From: Amycolatopsis lexingtonensis
Lineage (GTDB): Bacteria > Actinomycetota > Actinomycetes > Mycobacteriales > Pseudonocardiaceae
Reading direction: 5' to 3'
Assembly (NCBI RefSeq): GCF_014873755.1
Contig: NZ_JADBEG010000001.1
Span: 374,501 to 438,500, forward strand
DNA: 64,000 nt
The notes beneath the pieces are model-generated. The model was not told the DNA's origin. It was given only the letters and a program-made list of their open reading frames with translations, and did not search any database. Made by a program: the position numbers and the translations under genes. This document shows positions 50,731-58,754 of this stretch, in pieces. The stretch's first letter is position 1. Each line of letters starts with the position of its first letter.

Positions 50731-51648
50731 CTACACCCCGGCATCCGTGTCCACCGCGGCCGCGCGCAAAGCGGCGGTCACGCGGGTCACGGCGTCCGGC
50801 AGCGTCCGCGGCAGGTGCGCGAGCAGCACGCGCCGCTGCTCCCCGGGCCCGCCCCGCACCGGCAGCACGCGCACCCCCGCCGGCGCCACCCGGCCGATCC
50901 CGCCCGGCACCGTCGTGATGCCGCACCCGGCGGCCACCAGGTGCAGCTTGGCCAGCCAGTCGCGGGCGGTGTGCGCGATTTCGGGCCGCTCGTCCAGGCC
51001 CGGCCACACGCCCATCACCCGGTCGTCGCCCGAGCCCGCGATCCAGCGGCGGCCGCGCAGGTCGGCCACGTCGAGGTAGTCGCGGCGCGCGAGCGGGTCG
51101 TCGGCGGGCACGGCGACGCGCAGGCTGCGTTCGGCCAGCGTGTGCACGGTCAGCGCCGGGGTTTCGGTGTCGGGCGGGCGGAACGGCGGCGCCGAGGCCA
51201 GCAGGGCGACGTCCAGCGTGCCGGCGCGCAGCGCGCGGACCAGCGCCGGCGTGCCGCCTTCCCGGCTGAGCACGGTGATCGCCGGGTCGGTGCGCCGCAG
51301 CGCCGCCAGTGCCCGGGGGAGCAGGTCGGCGCCGGCGGTCGGGAACCAGCCCAGCCGGACCGTGGCCCGTTCGGCGGGCAGCCCGGCGAGTTCGCGCGCG
51401 GTGGCGTCGAGCTGGTCGACGACGCCGGTGACGCGGCGCAGCACGATCTGCCCGGCCGCGGTGAGCCGCACCCCGTCGTGGCGGCGTTCCAGCAGCGGCG
51501 CGCCGGCCGCGCGTTCCAGCGCCGCGATCTGCCGCGAGACCGCGGACTGGGTGTAGCCCAGTGCGGCGGCCGCGGCCGTGAGCGTCCCCCGCTCGGCGAC
51601 CTCGCGGAACACCCGCAGCGCGGTCAGGGAAGCGTCGGTGAAGGCCAT
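50731..51648 (-). CDS. LysR-family transcriptional regulator
   Basis: A 305-residue LysR protein. The N-terminal HTH has LTALRVFREVAERGTLTAAAAALGYTQSAVSRQIAALE-type spacing (residues ~5-45, split by usual conserved positions). The C-terminal effector domain follows. ATG at 51648 is the family start; the longer upstream frame is intergenic DNA. It is divergent from the Acg-type nitroreductase at 51813, the likely target. Co-inducer unknown. Confidence 0.88.
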   Translation of the reverse strand: MAFTDASLTALRVFREVAERGTLTAAAAALGYTQSAVSRQIAALERAAGAPLLERRHDGVRLTAAGQIVLRRVTGVVDQLDATARELAGLPAERATVRLGWFPTAGADLLPRALAALRRTDPAITVLSREGGTPALVRALRAGTLDVALLASAPPFRPPDTETPALTVHTLAERSLRVAVPADDPLARRDYLDVADLRGRRWIAGSGDDRVMGVWPGLDERPEIAHTARDWLAKLHLVAAGCGITTVPGGIGRVAPAGVRVLPVRGGPGEQRRVLLAHLPRTLPDAVTRVTAALRAAAVDTDAGV

Positions 51649-51812
51649 GACGTCCAGGCATACCAGAGGTGCGCAGCTTCTGCTTTTCGCATGCCTCGGC
51701 TCCGCCGATTGGGGTCTTTGGTCCTCACCGCTCGTGACGCGCGGCCATCGCGGGCAGGCCCGGCCCGCGGTGACGCTGGAGGCGTCCGCAGCCCAGGAAC
51801 CGGAGCCCGACG

Positions 51813-52793
51813 ATGAGCCGACCACTGCCGAGCGTGTTCGACCAGGCCCTCGCCTCGGCCGTGCGCGCGCCCTCGCCGCACAACACCCAGCCGTGGCGGT
51901 TCGCCGTCGGGCACGAGGTGGTCGAGGTGTGGCTCGACCGTGAGCGGGTCCTCGCCGTCGCGGACCCGGCCGGGCGGGAGGCCCGGCTCGCCTGCGGGGC
52001 CGCGGCGTTCAACCTGCAGATCTGCTTGCGGGCCAACGGCTTGGCCACGGTCGTGCGGATGCTGCCGGACCCCGCCGAGCCCGGCCTGGTCGCGACGATC
52101 CGGCTCGACGGGAACCAGAAGTCGACGGCGGTCGAGCGCAGGCTCGCCGAGGCCGTCTTCCGGCGGCACACCAACCGCCGTCCGCTGCTGGACAAGGCGG
52201 TGCCGCCCGCGCTGCGCTCGGCGCTCGAAGCGGCTGCCCAGGACGAAGGCGGGCAGCTCGTGTACCTCGACGCGGCGGGCCACTACACCCCGGTGGCGAC
52301 CCTGGTCCGCCAAGCCGAAGCGCTCCAGGCGGACGACCCGGAGTTCCGCCGCGAGGCGGCCTTCTGGACCCAGCGCGACGCCACGAGCCCCGACGGAGTT
52401 CCGAAAAGCGCGGCCGGGCCGCCGGCGCGCGGCCACGGTGTCGTGTCGCTGCGTGCCTCGCACGAGAACCGCGATCTGCCCGAGCGCGAGTACGAGCAAG
52501 AACCGCTGCTCGGCCTCCTGCTGACTCGCGACCAGGGCCCGCACGCGGAGGTCCGGGCCGGGATGGCGATGCAGCGGGTGCTGCTCACCGCGACCGCCGA
52601 GGGCCTGGCGACGTCGTTCCTCTCCCAGCCGTTCGAGACCCCGCGCACCCGGGAGGCGCTCGCCGGCCTGTTCGCCGGGCACGGCCAGCCGCACACCCTC
52701 CTGCGCATCGGCTACGGCTACCCGGCCCGCCTGACGGCCCGCCGCCCGATCGAGGACGTGCTGACCCACCACGGCGACGTCCCGGCCGGGTAG
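51813..52793 (+). CDS. Acg-type nitroreductase-family FMN protein
   Basis: A 326-residue protein. Diagnostic start: FDQALASAVRAPSPHNTQPWRF, then ACGAAAFNLQICLRANG and, late, MAMQRVLLTATAEGLATSFLSQPFE and LLRIGYGYP. It belongs to the Acg group (Mycobacterium Rv2032-like), which binds FMN but has an occluded active site and is dormancy- or stress-induced. It lies divergent from the LysR regulator with 164 bp between. Confidence 0.85.
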   Translation: MSRPLPSVFDQALASAVRAPSPHNTQPWRFAVGHEVVEVWLDRERVLAVADPAGREARLACGAAAFNLQICLRANGLATVVRMLPDPAEPGLVATIRLDGNQKSTAVERRLAEAVFRRHTNRRPLLDKAVPPALRSALEAAAQDEGGQLVYLDAAGHYTPVATLVRQAEALQADDPEFRREAAFWTQRDATSPDGVPKSAAGPPARGHGVVSLRASHENRDLPEREYEQEPLLGLLLTRDQGPHAEVRAGMAMQRVLLTATAEGLATSFLSQPFETPRTREALAGLFAGHGQPHTLLRIGYGYPARLTARRPIEDVLTHHGDVPAG

Positions 52794-52799
52794 CCGCGG

Positions 52800-54014
52800 T
52801 CAGAACCAGTGCAGGCAGTGCGGCGCGCGCTCGGCCCGGAAGAGGGCGTCCGCGACGGCGGCCGCCCCGGGGTGGTGCGCCTCGACGTGGCCGGCACGCA
52901 CCAGCGTGCTCGGTGTCGTGCCGCCGAGGTAGATCGAGCCCAGGTCGCTCACGTCCAGGGACAGGTCGGGCTCGCGGTCCGACGGCACGCACTCCGCCTT
53001 GCCGTCGCGGACGGTCAGCAGGTAGCGGCCCCGCTCGGCGAGGAACGGGTCGGTGACGTCGAGGACCAGCTCGCCGTCGGCGGACCAGCCGCGGGCGGTC
53101 AGCGCGCGGGGCACGTCCAACAGCCGGACCCAGAGCCAGTCCGTGTCGTTGCCGACCTGGCCGGCGCGGAAGTCGCCGAGCTGCCAGCGCAGCGGGTGCC
53201 CGGGCGGGACGTGCTTGAACACGACGTCGGTCACCAGGTCGTGCTCGAGCGCGAACCGGGCCAGCGCGGTGAAGACGGCGTCGTCGGCGGTGATGGTTTC
53301 GTCGACGGTCAAGGTGCGCGGCTCGCCGATCGCGTAGCTGGCGTAGCCGTCCGCGACCCCGTCGGCGTCGCGGTGGACGGCGACGTACCGCGGCGCCGGC
53401 GAGATCGGGGGCTGCCCCGCGCCCGAGCTCCACCAGCGCCGCGGCCGCGACAGCGCGCCGGGCTGCGCGCGGCGGTAGCGGTCGTAGACCTCTGCCATGG
53501 TCCCGACGCAGTCGGCCCGCGGCCGCACCTCGACCGAGCCGGGCGCCGCGGCGGCGGTGCGGGCCCGGGGGAGGGCCAGCCCGGCCTGGTGGCGCGGCAC
53601 GGTCAGCTGCTGCGTGTAGGTCGCCGGCCCGTAGCCGAACCGGCGGTAGATGACGGCTTCGGACGCCAGCAGCACGCCGAGGAACTCCCCGCGGGCGCGC
53701 AGGTCGGCGAGCTGGCGCCGCATCATCGCGCTGAGCACGCCCCGCCGCCGGTGCGAGGGCAGCACCCCGACCGCGGTCACCCCGGCGGCCGGCGCGAGGA
53801 TTTCCCCGGGCAGGGTGAGCTCGAAGGAGTACGCGCCGGCCGTGCCGACGGGCTGCCCGTCCGGCGTGACGGCCAGCAGGTTCCGGTCCATTTCGAGCGC
53901 CGACCACCAGACGCCGCCGTCCTGGCCGGGGGGTTGCGGGAAGCGTCCCAGCGCGATGTGGAACGTGGTGACGAAGGCGTCGAGGTCCTGGTCGGTGGTC
54001 GGGCGGATCTCCAT
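52800..54014 (-). CDS. Eis-like GNAT N-acetyltransferase
   Basis: A 404-residue protein. N-terminal GNAT domain (GVTAVGVLPSHRRRGVLSAMMRRQL is the acetyl-CoA loop, residues ~85-110), a second GNAT-like domain and a C-terminal SCP2-like domain ending LHWF. This tripartite layout is that of Eis/enhanced intracellular survival acetyltransferases, some of which acetylate aminoglycoside amines. Substrate not evident. Its stop is only 3 bp from the convergent nitroreductase stop. Confidence 0.86.
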   Translation of the reverse strand: MEIRPTTDQDLDAFVTTFHIALGRFPQPPGQDGGVWWSALEMDRNLLAVTPDGQPVGTAGAYSFELTLPGEILAPAAGVTAVGVLPSHRRRGVLSAMMRRQLADLRARGEFLGVLLASEAVIYRRFGYGPATYTQQLTVPRHQAGLALPRARTAAAAPGSVEVRPRADCVGTMAEVYDRYRRAQPGALSRPRRWWSSGAGQPPISPAPRYVAVHRDADGVADGYASYAIGEPRTLTVDETITADDAVFTALARFALEHDLVTDVVFKHVPPGHPLRWQLGDFRAGQVGNDTDWLWVRLLDVPRALTARGWSADGELVLDVTDPFLAERGRYLLTVRDGKAECVPSDREPDLSLDVSDLGSIYLGGTTPSTLVRAGHVEAHHPGAAAVADALFRAERAPHCLHWF

Positions 54015-54054
54015 CGGGACAGTCCATCGGCGGGCCGGGAGCGGGGCAAGCGAA

Positions 54055-54975
54055 TTACGGCTCGGCCTTCTCGCGTGTCTTCAGGAGGCTGGCCCCCACC
54101 GCGGTCGCGAGGATCGCGGCCACCACGCCCAGCGACAGCGCCGTCGGGATCTTCCAGACGTCCAGCAGCAGCATCTTCACGCCCACCCAGACCAGCACGA
54201 GGGACAGCCCGATCTTGAGGTAGACGAACCGGTGCATGACGTCGGCCAGCAGGAAGTACATCGCCCGCAGGCCGAGGACCGCGAAGGCGTTCGACGTGAA
54301 GACGAGGAACGGCTCCTGCGTGACGGCGAAGATGGCCGGGATCGAGTCGACCGCGAAGACGACGTCGACGACCTCGATCAGCACCAGGACCGCGAGCAGC
54401 GGCGTCGCCACCCAGCGGCCGCCTTCGCGGACGAGGAACCGGGCGCCGTGGTGGCGGTCGGTCGACGGGACGACCCGGCGGAACGCGCGCAGCACGATGT
54501 TGCGCTCGTAGTCGACCTCCTGCTCGCGGTGCAGCGCCATGCGGAACCCGGTGAGGACCAGGAAAGCCCCGAAGACGTACAGGATCCACGCGAAGCTCGC
54601 GATCAGCGCCGACCCCGCCGCGATGAACACCGCGCGGAACACGAGCGCGCCGATGACGCCGTAGAACAGGATGCGGTGCTGGTGCTCCCGCGGGACGGCG
54701 AAGTACCCGAAGATGATCGCGAACACGAAGACGTTGTCGACCGCCAGCGACTTTTCGATGACGTAGCCGGCGAAGTACTGGCCCGCGAACTCCGCGCCCC
54801 AGACCCACCAGACGACCGCGCCGAAAGCCAGCCCCAGCGTCACCCACACCCCGGACCAGGCCAGCGCTTCGCGGACGCCGACCACGTGCGCGCGGCGGTG
54901 GGCGGCCAGGTCGACGGCGAGCATCGCCAGGATGACGCCGAGCACGGCGAGCCAGGCCCAGAACGGAACGGTCAT
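54055..54975 (-). CDS. TerC-family integral membrane protein
   Basis: A 306-residue protein with about nine hydrophobic helices. TerC signatures: EKSLAVDNVFVFAIIFGYFAV, HRILFYGVIGALVFRAVFI, LIEVVDVVFAVDSIPAIFAVT and NAFAVLGLRAMYFLL. Acidic residues in membrane helices (SLAVDNVF, VVFAVDSIP) bind the transported ion. Family members export or protect against Mn2+ or tellurite. ATG at 54975 follows CGGAGGAG. The leader shows a yybP-ykoY-type motif and a strong promoter, so Mn2+ control is likely. Confidence 0.9.
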   Translation of the reverse strand: MTVPFWAWLAVLGVILAMLAVDLAAHRRAHVVGVREALAWSGVWVTLGLAFGAVVWWVWGAEFAGQYFAGYVIEKSLAVDNVFVFAIIFGYFAVPREHQHRILFYGVIGALVFRAVFIAAGSALIASFAWILYVFGAFLVLTGFRMALHREQEVDYERNIVLRAFRRVVPSTDRHHGARFLVREGGRWVATPLLAVLVLIEVVDVVFAVDSIPAIFAVTQEPFLVFTSNAFAVLGLRAMYFLLADVMHRFVYLKIGLSLVLVWVGVKMLLLDVWKIPTALSLGVVAAILATAVGASLLKTREKAEP

Positions 54976-54989
54976 GCGCACACTCCTCC

Positions 54990-55104
54990 GGTTCGATGCC
55001 GAACCAGAGGTCTCCCCGGTCACACGTGGTGTGACGCCGGCACCGGACTGCGCTCGGGCAGCCGGATTGACGATGCCGGACCGGGCGGGTACTCCCCTCC
55101 GCTG
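54990..55104 (-). promoter_or_regulatory. yybP-ykoY-type (Mn2+) riboswitch candidate
   Basis: In the terC leader, reading minus strand: GGGGAGTA (55097-55090), CGTCAATC (55072-55065) and GGGGAGACC (55017-55009), in the order and approximate spacing of the yybP-ykoY motif. A short TCACA/TGTGA stem (55033-55019) lies between. The predicted transcription start is near 55103. The downstream gene belongs to TerC, a known class of targets for this riboswitch. Confidence 0.75.
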
Positions 55105-55109
55105 AGTCC

Positions 55110-55138
55110 AGAATGACGAACTGCACTTCGTCTGTCAA
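55110..55138 (-). promoter_or_regulatory. terC promoter
   Basis: TTGACA (55138-55133), 17-bp spacer and CATTCT (55115-55110), a close match to a housekeeping promoter. Transcription should start near 55103, at the 5' end of the riboswitch. The spacer contains an 18-bp inverted repeat. Confidence 0.7.
55115..55132. promoter_or_regulatory. Operator-like palindrome in the terC promoter spacer
   Basis: GACGAACTGCACTTCGTC: 6-bp arms GACGAA/TTCGTC around a TGCA centre with one mismatch pair. It fills the -35 to -10 spacer, where a bound protein would block terC, and lies 31 bp before the divergent winged-helix gene. Confidence 0.55.
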
Positions 55139-55162
55139 GTTCGGACGTCTACTGTGGCCGGT

Positions 55163-55462
55163 ATGGCTTCGTGGACGTTCCTGAGCAACCACGCGCACGT
55201 TCTGCTGTGCGTGGCCGCGGATCCCGACCGGACCCTGCACGACATCGCTGCCCGGGTGGGCATCACGGAGCGCGGGGTGCAGCTCATCCTCCGCGACCTG
55301 ATCGAGGAGGGCTACCTCGAGCGCGAGCGGGTCGGCCGGCGCAACCACTACAAGATCCACCCGGAAGGCCGGCTGCGCCACCCGCTGGAAGCCCACCACC
55401 GGGTGGCCGACCTGGTCGCGGCGCTCGGGCTGGACGAGCGAGCGGCACCGCCTGGCCGCTGA
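55163..55462 (+). CDS. Small winged-helix (MarR/ArsR-like) transcriptional regulator
   Basis: A 99-residue protein: LSNHAHVLLCVAADPDRTLHDIAARVGITERGVQLILRDLIEEGYLERE (split here only by description) is a winged-helix fold with helix 2-turn-helix 3 at ITERGVQLILRDL and the wing RVGRRNHYKIHPEG. The ATG at 55163 is preferred; GTG at 55154 is possible. No Shine-Dalgarno is visible, so the message may be leaderless. It is divergent from terC and may bind the palindrome at 55115-55132. Confidence 0.83.
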   Translation: MASWTFLSNHAHVLLCVAADPDRTLHDIAARVGITERGVQLILRDLIEEGYLERERVGRRNHYKIHPEGRLRHPLEAHHRVADLVAALGLDERAAPPGR

Positions 55463-55469
55463 ACCTGGC

Positions 55470-56447
55470 TCAGCCCCCTGGTGGGCCGGTCGTTTCACCG
55501 ACTACGAGCGGCACCACCACCGGCTCCGGCCCCTCGGCCACCGGCATCCCATCGAGCAGGCACACCGCCAGCTCGACCGCCCGCACGCCCAGCTCACGCG
55601 CCGGAACGACCACCGCCGTGGGGTGGAGCCGCTGGTGGTCCGCCACGGTGGCCGAGCACACCGCCACGACCGACACGTCCCCCGGCACCCGCAGCCCACG
55701 CCGCCCCAACTCGGCCAGTACCGACGGGAGCACGGCTTCGTCGTGGACCACCAGCGCCGTCGGCCCGCCCCGGGTGAGCAGCTCGTCCAGACATCGCGGG
55801 ACATCCTCCGGAGCACACGGCAAAGAAAGCGCTTCCAGACGCCGGTGAGCGACGGCTTCGCGGAAGCCCGCCAGGTACCGGAGCCGGTTCGGGTCAGACG
55901 GCATCAAGTGAGCGATCGAGCGGTGGCCGAGGTCCGCGAGGTGGGTGGCGCAGGCCTGCCCGGCCGGTGCGAAATCCAGCGGGACGGCCGACGGTCCGCG
56001 GTGCCGGCCGACCAGCACCGCCGGGCGGCCCGAGGCGAGCAGGACCGGTACGCGCGGGTCGTCGTCGCCGGCGTCCAGCACGATCACCGCGTCGGCCAGT
56101 GCCGCCGACGTCACCCGGTGCAGGCCCGCCGTGCCCGTGTCGTCGGTGACCAGGAGCAGGTCGGTGCCGAGTTCGCGGGCGGTGCAGGCGGCCGCGGTGA
56201 AGAACTCCATCGCCACGCCCAGGTGCCGGTCCGGCGGGACCGAAACCGCGAGCACGCCGGCCCGGGTCGCGGCCGGGGCGGTGCCGCGACGGCGGTAGCC
56301 GAGCGTGCGGATGGTCTCCTCCACCCGCCGCCGCGTCGCCGCGGAGATGGTCCGCTTGCCGGTGATCACGTACGACACCGTGCTCGCCGAAACCCCGGCC
56401 GCGTTCGCCACGTCGGTGATCGTCACCGCGCCGCGGGGGTTCGTCAT
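55470..56447 (-). CDS. LacI-family transcriptional regulator
   Basis: A 325-residue protein. The N-terminal HTH reads VTITDVANAAGVSASTVSYVITGKRT, followed by the hinge and a periplasmic-binding-like sensor domain (residues ~65-320). ATG at 56447. The perfect palindrome GTTAGCGCTAAC lies 21 bp upstream and is a typical LacI operator, so it autoregulates. The MFS gene across the divergent region is a possible further target. Effector unknown. Confidence 0.9.
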   Translation of the reverse strand: MTNPRGAVTITDVANAAGVSASTVSYVITGKRTISAATRRRVEETIRTLGYRRRGTAPAATRAGVLAVSVPPDRHLGVAMEFFTAAACTARELGTDLLLVTDDTGTAGLHRVTSAALADAVIVLDAGDDDPRVPVLLASGRPAVLVGRHRGPSAVPLDFAPAGQACATHLADLGHRSIAHLMPSDPNRLRYLAGFREAVAHRRLEALSLPCAPEDVPRCLDELLTRGGPTALVVHDEAVLPSVLAELGRRGLRVPGDVSVVAVCSATVADHQRLHPTAVVVPARELGVRAVELAVCLLDGMPVAEGPEPVVVPLVVGETTGPPGG

Positions 56448-56467
56448 GGTCGGGGACCTTCACTTGA

Positions 56468-56479
56468 GTTAGCGCTAAC
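56468..56479. promoter_or_regulatory. LacI-type operator GTTAGCGCTAAC
   Basis: A perfect 12-bp palindrome with the central GCGC of LacI-family operators, 21 bp upstream of the LacI start and 175 bp upstream of the divergent MFS gene. Probable autoregulatory site. Confidence 0.65.
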
Positions 56480-56616
56480 ATCGAGCGGGGACGCCGACCA
56501 TAATCGCGGGTGGAGCCGCTGGTCAAGCAACGTTCGCCGGACGGTCCCGCCGGCTGCGGGTTCAACCGGCGGGACCTGGCCGCGGCGCCGCCGGCCCGGA
56601 TGTCCTTTATGGACCA

Positions 56617-56647
56617 TTGACCTCAAGCAAGGTCGAGCTTCTACGCT
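56617..56647 (+). promoter_or_regulatory. Possible promoter of the MFS gene, long spacer
   Basis: TTGACC (56617-56622) and TACGCT (56642-56647) are separated by 19 bp, with ACCT/AGGT and AAGC/GCTT inverted repeats between. The long spacer with symmetrical sequence is typical of MerR-type activation. The TACGCT ends 6 bp before the ATG, so the message would be nearly leaderless. By-eye assignment. Confidence 0.35.
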
Positions 56648-56653
56648 CGTCGC

Positions 56654-57967
56654 ATGACCGAGACGACGATCCTGCGGCGGCCGCCGAAATCCCTGCTGGC
56701 GACGCTGCTGGCGGTCAGCACGATGACGATCATGGCCAGTGCCACGATCACCCCGGCCCTGCCGGGCATGGAGCGGTACTTCGCCGCCGAGCCGCACGCC
56801 GCGCTGCTGGTGCGCCTGGTGCTGACCCTGCCGGGACTGGCGATCATGGTGGCCGCGCCGCTGCTGGCCCGGCTCAGCGACCGGATCGGCCGGGTGCGGG
56901 TGCTGGTCGCGTGCCTGCTGCTCTACATCGCGGGCGGCGGCTCCGGCCTGGTCCTGGACTCCCTGCCCGCGCTGCTCGCCGGCCGCGCCCTCCTCGGCGT
57001 CGGGATCGCCGGCGTCATGACCACCGCGACCGCCTTGCTCGCCGAGCACCACCCCGCCAGCGACCACGGCCGGGTGCTGGGCTTGCAAGGTGCCGCGATG
57101 GGCTTCGGCGGGGTCGTCGCGCTGCTGCTGGGCGGCCTGCTGGCCGCGGTGAGCTGGCGCGGCCCGTTCGCCGTCTACCTGCTCGCGGTCCCGGTGCTGG
57201 TGCTGGTGCTCCGGTTCGTCCCCGAAGCGGCCGAACAGCCGGCGGCGCCCGAAGACGCCCCGGCCGCGTCGCCGTGGACACCGCGGCTGCTCGGGCTGTA
57301 CGCGGTCATGTTCCTCGGCGTGATCGTCTTCTACACCGTGCCGACGCAGGCGCCGTTCTGGCTCGACCGGGTCGGCGGCGCGGGCCCGGCCGTCGCCGGC
57401 GCGCTCATCGCCGCGGTCAACCTCGTGATGACCGTGGTCGGCCTCAACTTCCGGCGGCTGCGGGCCCGCTGGGACTTCCCGGTGCTCGCGGCCGCGATGT
57501 TCGCGGCGTTCGCGGCCGGGCTGGCCGTCCTCGGCTCGGCGGGCGGGCTGGGCACGGCCGCGGCCGGGATGGTGGTGGTCGGACTGGGGATCGGCCTGCT
57601 GAACCCGGTGGTCAACGGCTGGGTGGTCGCCTCGGTCGCCCCCGGCACCCGGACCAAGGCCCTCGGCCTGCTCACGTCGGCGCTGTTCCTCGGCCAGTTC
57701 GCCTCCCCGCTGCTCGCACAACCGGTGATCGACGCGGCCGGGCTCGGGTGGACGTTCGGCTACGCCGGGATCCTCGCCGCCGTGGTCGCGGGCGTCATGG
57801 CCGGGGCGCGGCTGCTGCGGCGCGCCGGCGCTGGGGCACGACGACGTACTTGGGGTCCCTGGTCGACTCGACCCCGGCCTCGAACGTCCCGAACCGCTGC
57901 AGCGCGCTCCCGGCGAACAGCGCCGCGCCGGCGGCCGCGGACACCGCGCGGCTGCGGTGCCCGATGA
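56654..57967 (+). CDS. MFS transporter
   Basis: A 437-residue major facilitator with ~12 helices. The loop-2/3 motif is LARLSDRIGRVRVLVACLLLY; ITPALPGMERYF and NPVVNGWVVASVAPGTRTKALG are further family marks, resembling drug or sugar efflux DHA1-type carriers. The last ~40 residues (RRRTWGPWSTRPRPRTSRTA...) are Arg/Pro-rich and overlap the 3' end of the convergent nrfD-like gene by 173 bp. The natural C-terminus is probably near residue 395, so the extension may reflect a lost stop or frameshift. Substrate unknown. Confidence 0.83.
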   Translation: MTETTILRRPPKSLLATLLAVSTMTIMASATITPALPGMERYFAAEPHAALLVRLVLTLPGLAIMVAAPLLARLSDRIGRVRVLVACLLLYIAGGGSGLVLDSLPALLAGRALLGVGIAGVMTTATALLAEHHPASDHGRVLGLQGAAMGFGGVVALLLGGLLAAVSWRGPFAVYLLAVPVLVLVLRFVPEAAEQPAAPEDAPAASPWTPRLLGLYAVMFLGVIVFYTVPTQAPFWLDRVGGAGPAVAGALIAAVNLVMTVVGLNFRRLRARWDFPVLAAAMFAAFAAGLAVLGSAGGLGTAAAGMVVVGLGIGLLNPVVNGWVVASVAPGTRTKALGLLTSALFLGQFASPLLAQPVIDAAGLGWTFGYAGILAAVVAGVMAGARLLRRAGAGARRRTWGPWSTRPRPRTSRTAAARSRRTAPRRRPRTPRGCGAR

Positions 57968-58754
57968 GCGTGCCCAGCAGGCCCGCCGCGGTCAGCCGCT
58001 CGGACCACTTCCGCAGCCGGTGCGCCTTGCCCGTCGTGTACGCCTCCGCTGTCAGGCCGAGCCGCTTCTCCAGCAGCTTCGACGCCGCCAGCTCGGTCAC
58101 CGCGCCCATCGCGGCCAGCGCGCGGGCCGGGCCCGCCTCCTCGACCGGGACCAGCACCATCGCGAAGCCGCCGGAGCTCGCCGCCGCCGAGCCGGCGAAG
58201 ACGAACGGCAGCCGCGGGTGGGCTTCGTGCCAGGCCGGGACCGCCGTCTGCGACAGCAGCACCGCCGTGTAGGTCGCGACGGCCGGGGCGACAGCGGCCG
58301 ACGCGAGCCCGGCCGGGCGGGCCACCGCGCGCGCGAGCTTGCCCGGCCACCACCCGGCGGGCAGCACCTCGGCGACGGCCGCGACGCCCATCCCGGGCCC
58401 GAACGCGCTGAGGAGCCAGGTGCCCACGCTCATCGGCGACGTCGGTTTCGCGACGCGCAGCATGTGGTGGAACCGTTCCGGCCGGCCGAGGTCGGCGACC
58501 AGCAGGTAGACGCTGGCCAGCAGCGCCGCCACCGACCCGGTGCGGCCCACCCGGCGCAGCCGCGGCCGCCCGGTCAGGTCGGCGCCCGCGGCCAGCAGCG
58601 ACGTGCCCGCCGCGAGCCCGCCGGTGAACAGGTACGCCGGCACCTTCCACTCCCACACCGGCGGCTTGAGCACCGGCCGCCCGTAATACGACCGGAACTC
58701 GGCCTCCGGCACCATCAGCTCTTCGCGGGAGCGGCGGGACTTGCGGTCGGTCAT
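57795..58754 (-). CDS. NrfD-like membrane subunit of formate dehydrogenase
   Basis: A 319-residue protein of the NrfD/PsrC polysulfide-reductase family with about eight hydrophobic helices. Marks: WEWKVPAYLFTGGLAAGTSLLAA, YLLVADLGRPERFHHMLRVAKPTSPMSVGTW (split here by hand, D-x-G-R-P-x-R/F-typical) and FAGSAAASSGGFAMVL. It anchors the FeS subunit and passes electrons to quinone. ATG at 58754 overlaps the fdhB stop (ATGA). Third gene of fdhA-fdhB-nrfD. The 3' end overlaps the convergent MFS gene. Confidence 0.87.
   Translation of the reverse strand: MTDRKSRRSREELMVPEAEFRSYYGRPVLKPPVWEWKVPAYLFTGGLAAGTSLLAAGADLTGRPRLRRVGRTGSVAALLASVYLLVADLGRPERFHHMLRVAKPTSPMSVGTWLLSAFGPGMGVAAVAEVLPAGWWPGKLARAVARPAGLASAAVAPAVATYTAVLLSQTAVPAWHEAHPRLPFVFAGSAAASSGGFAMVLVPVEEAGPARALAAMGAVTELAASKLLEKRLGLTAEAYTTGKAHRLRKWSERLTAAGLLGTLIGHRSRAVSAAAGAALFAGSALQRFGTFEAGVESTRDPKYVVVPQRRRAAAAAPRP

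Noticed and set aside
51649..51825. N-terminal extension of the LysR protein
   Set aside because: The LysR HTH starts right after the ATG at 51648; the upstream translation is promoter DNA of the divergent pair.
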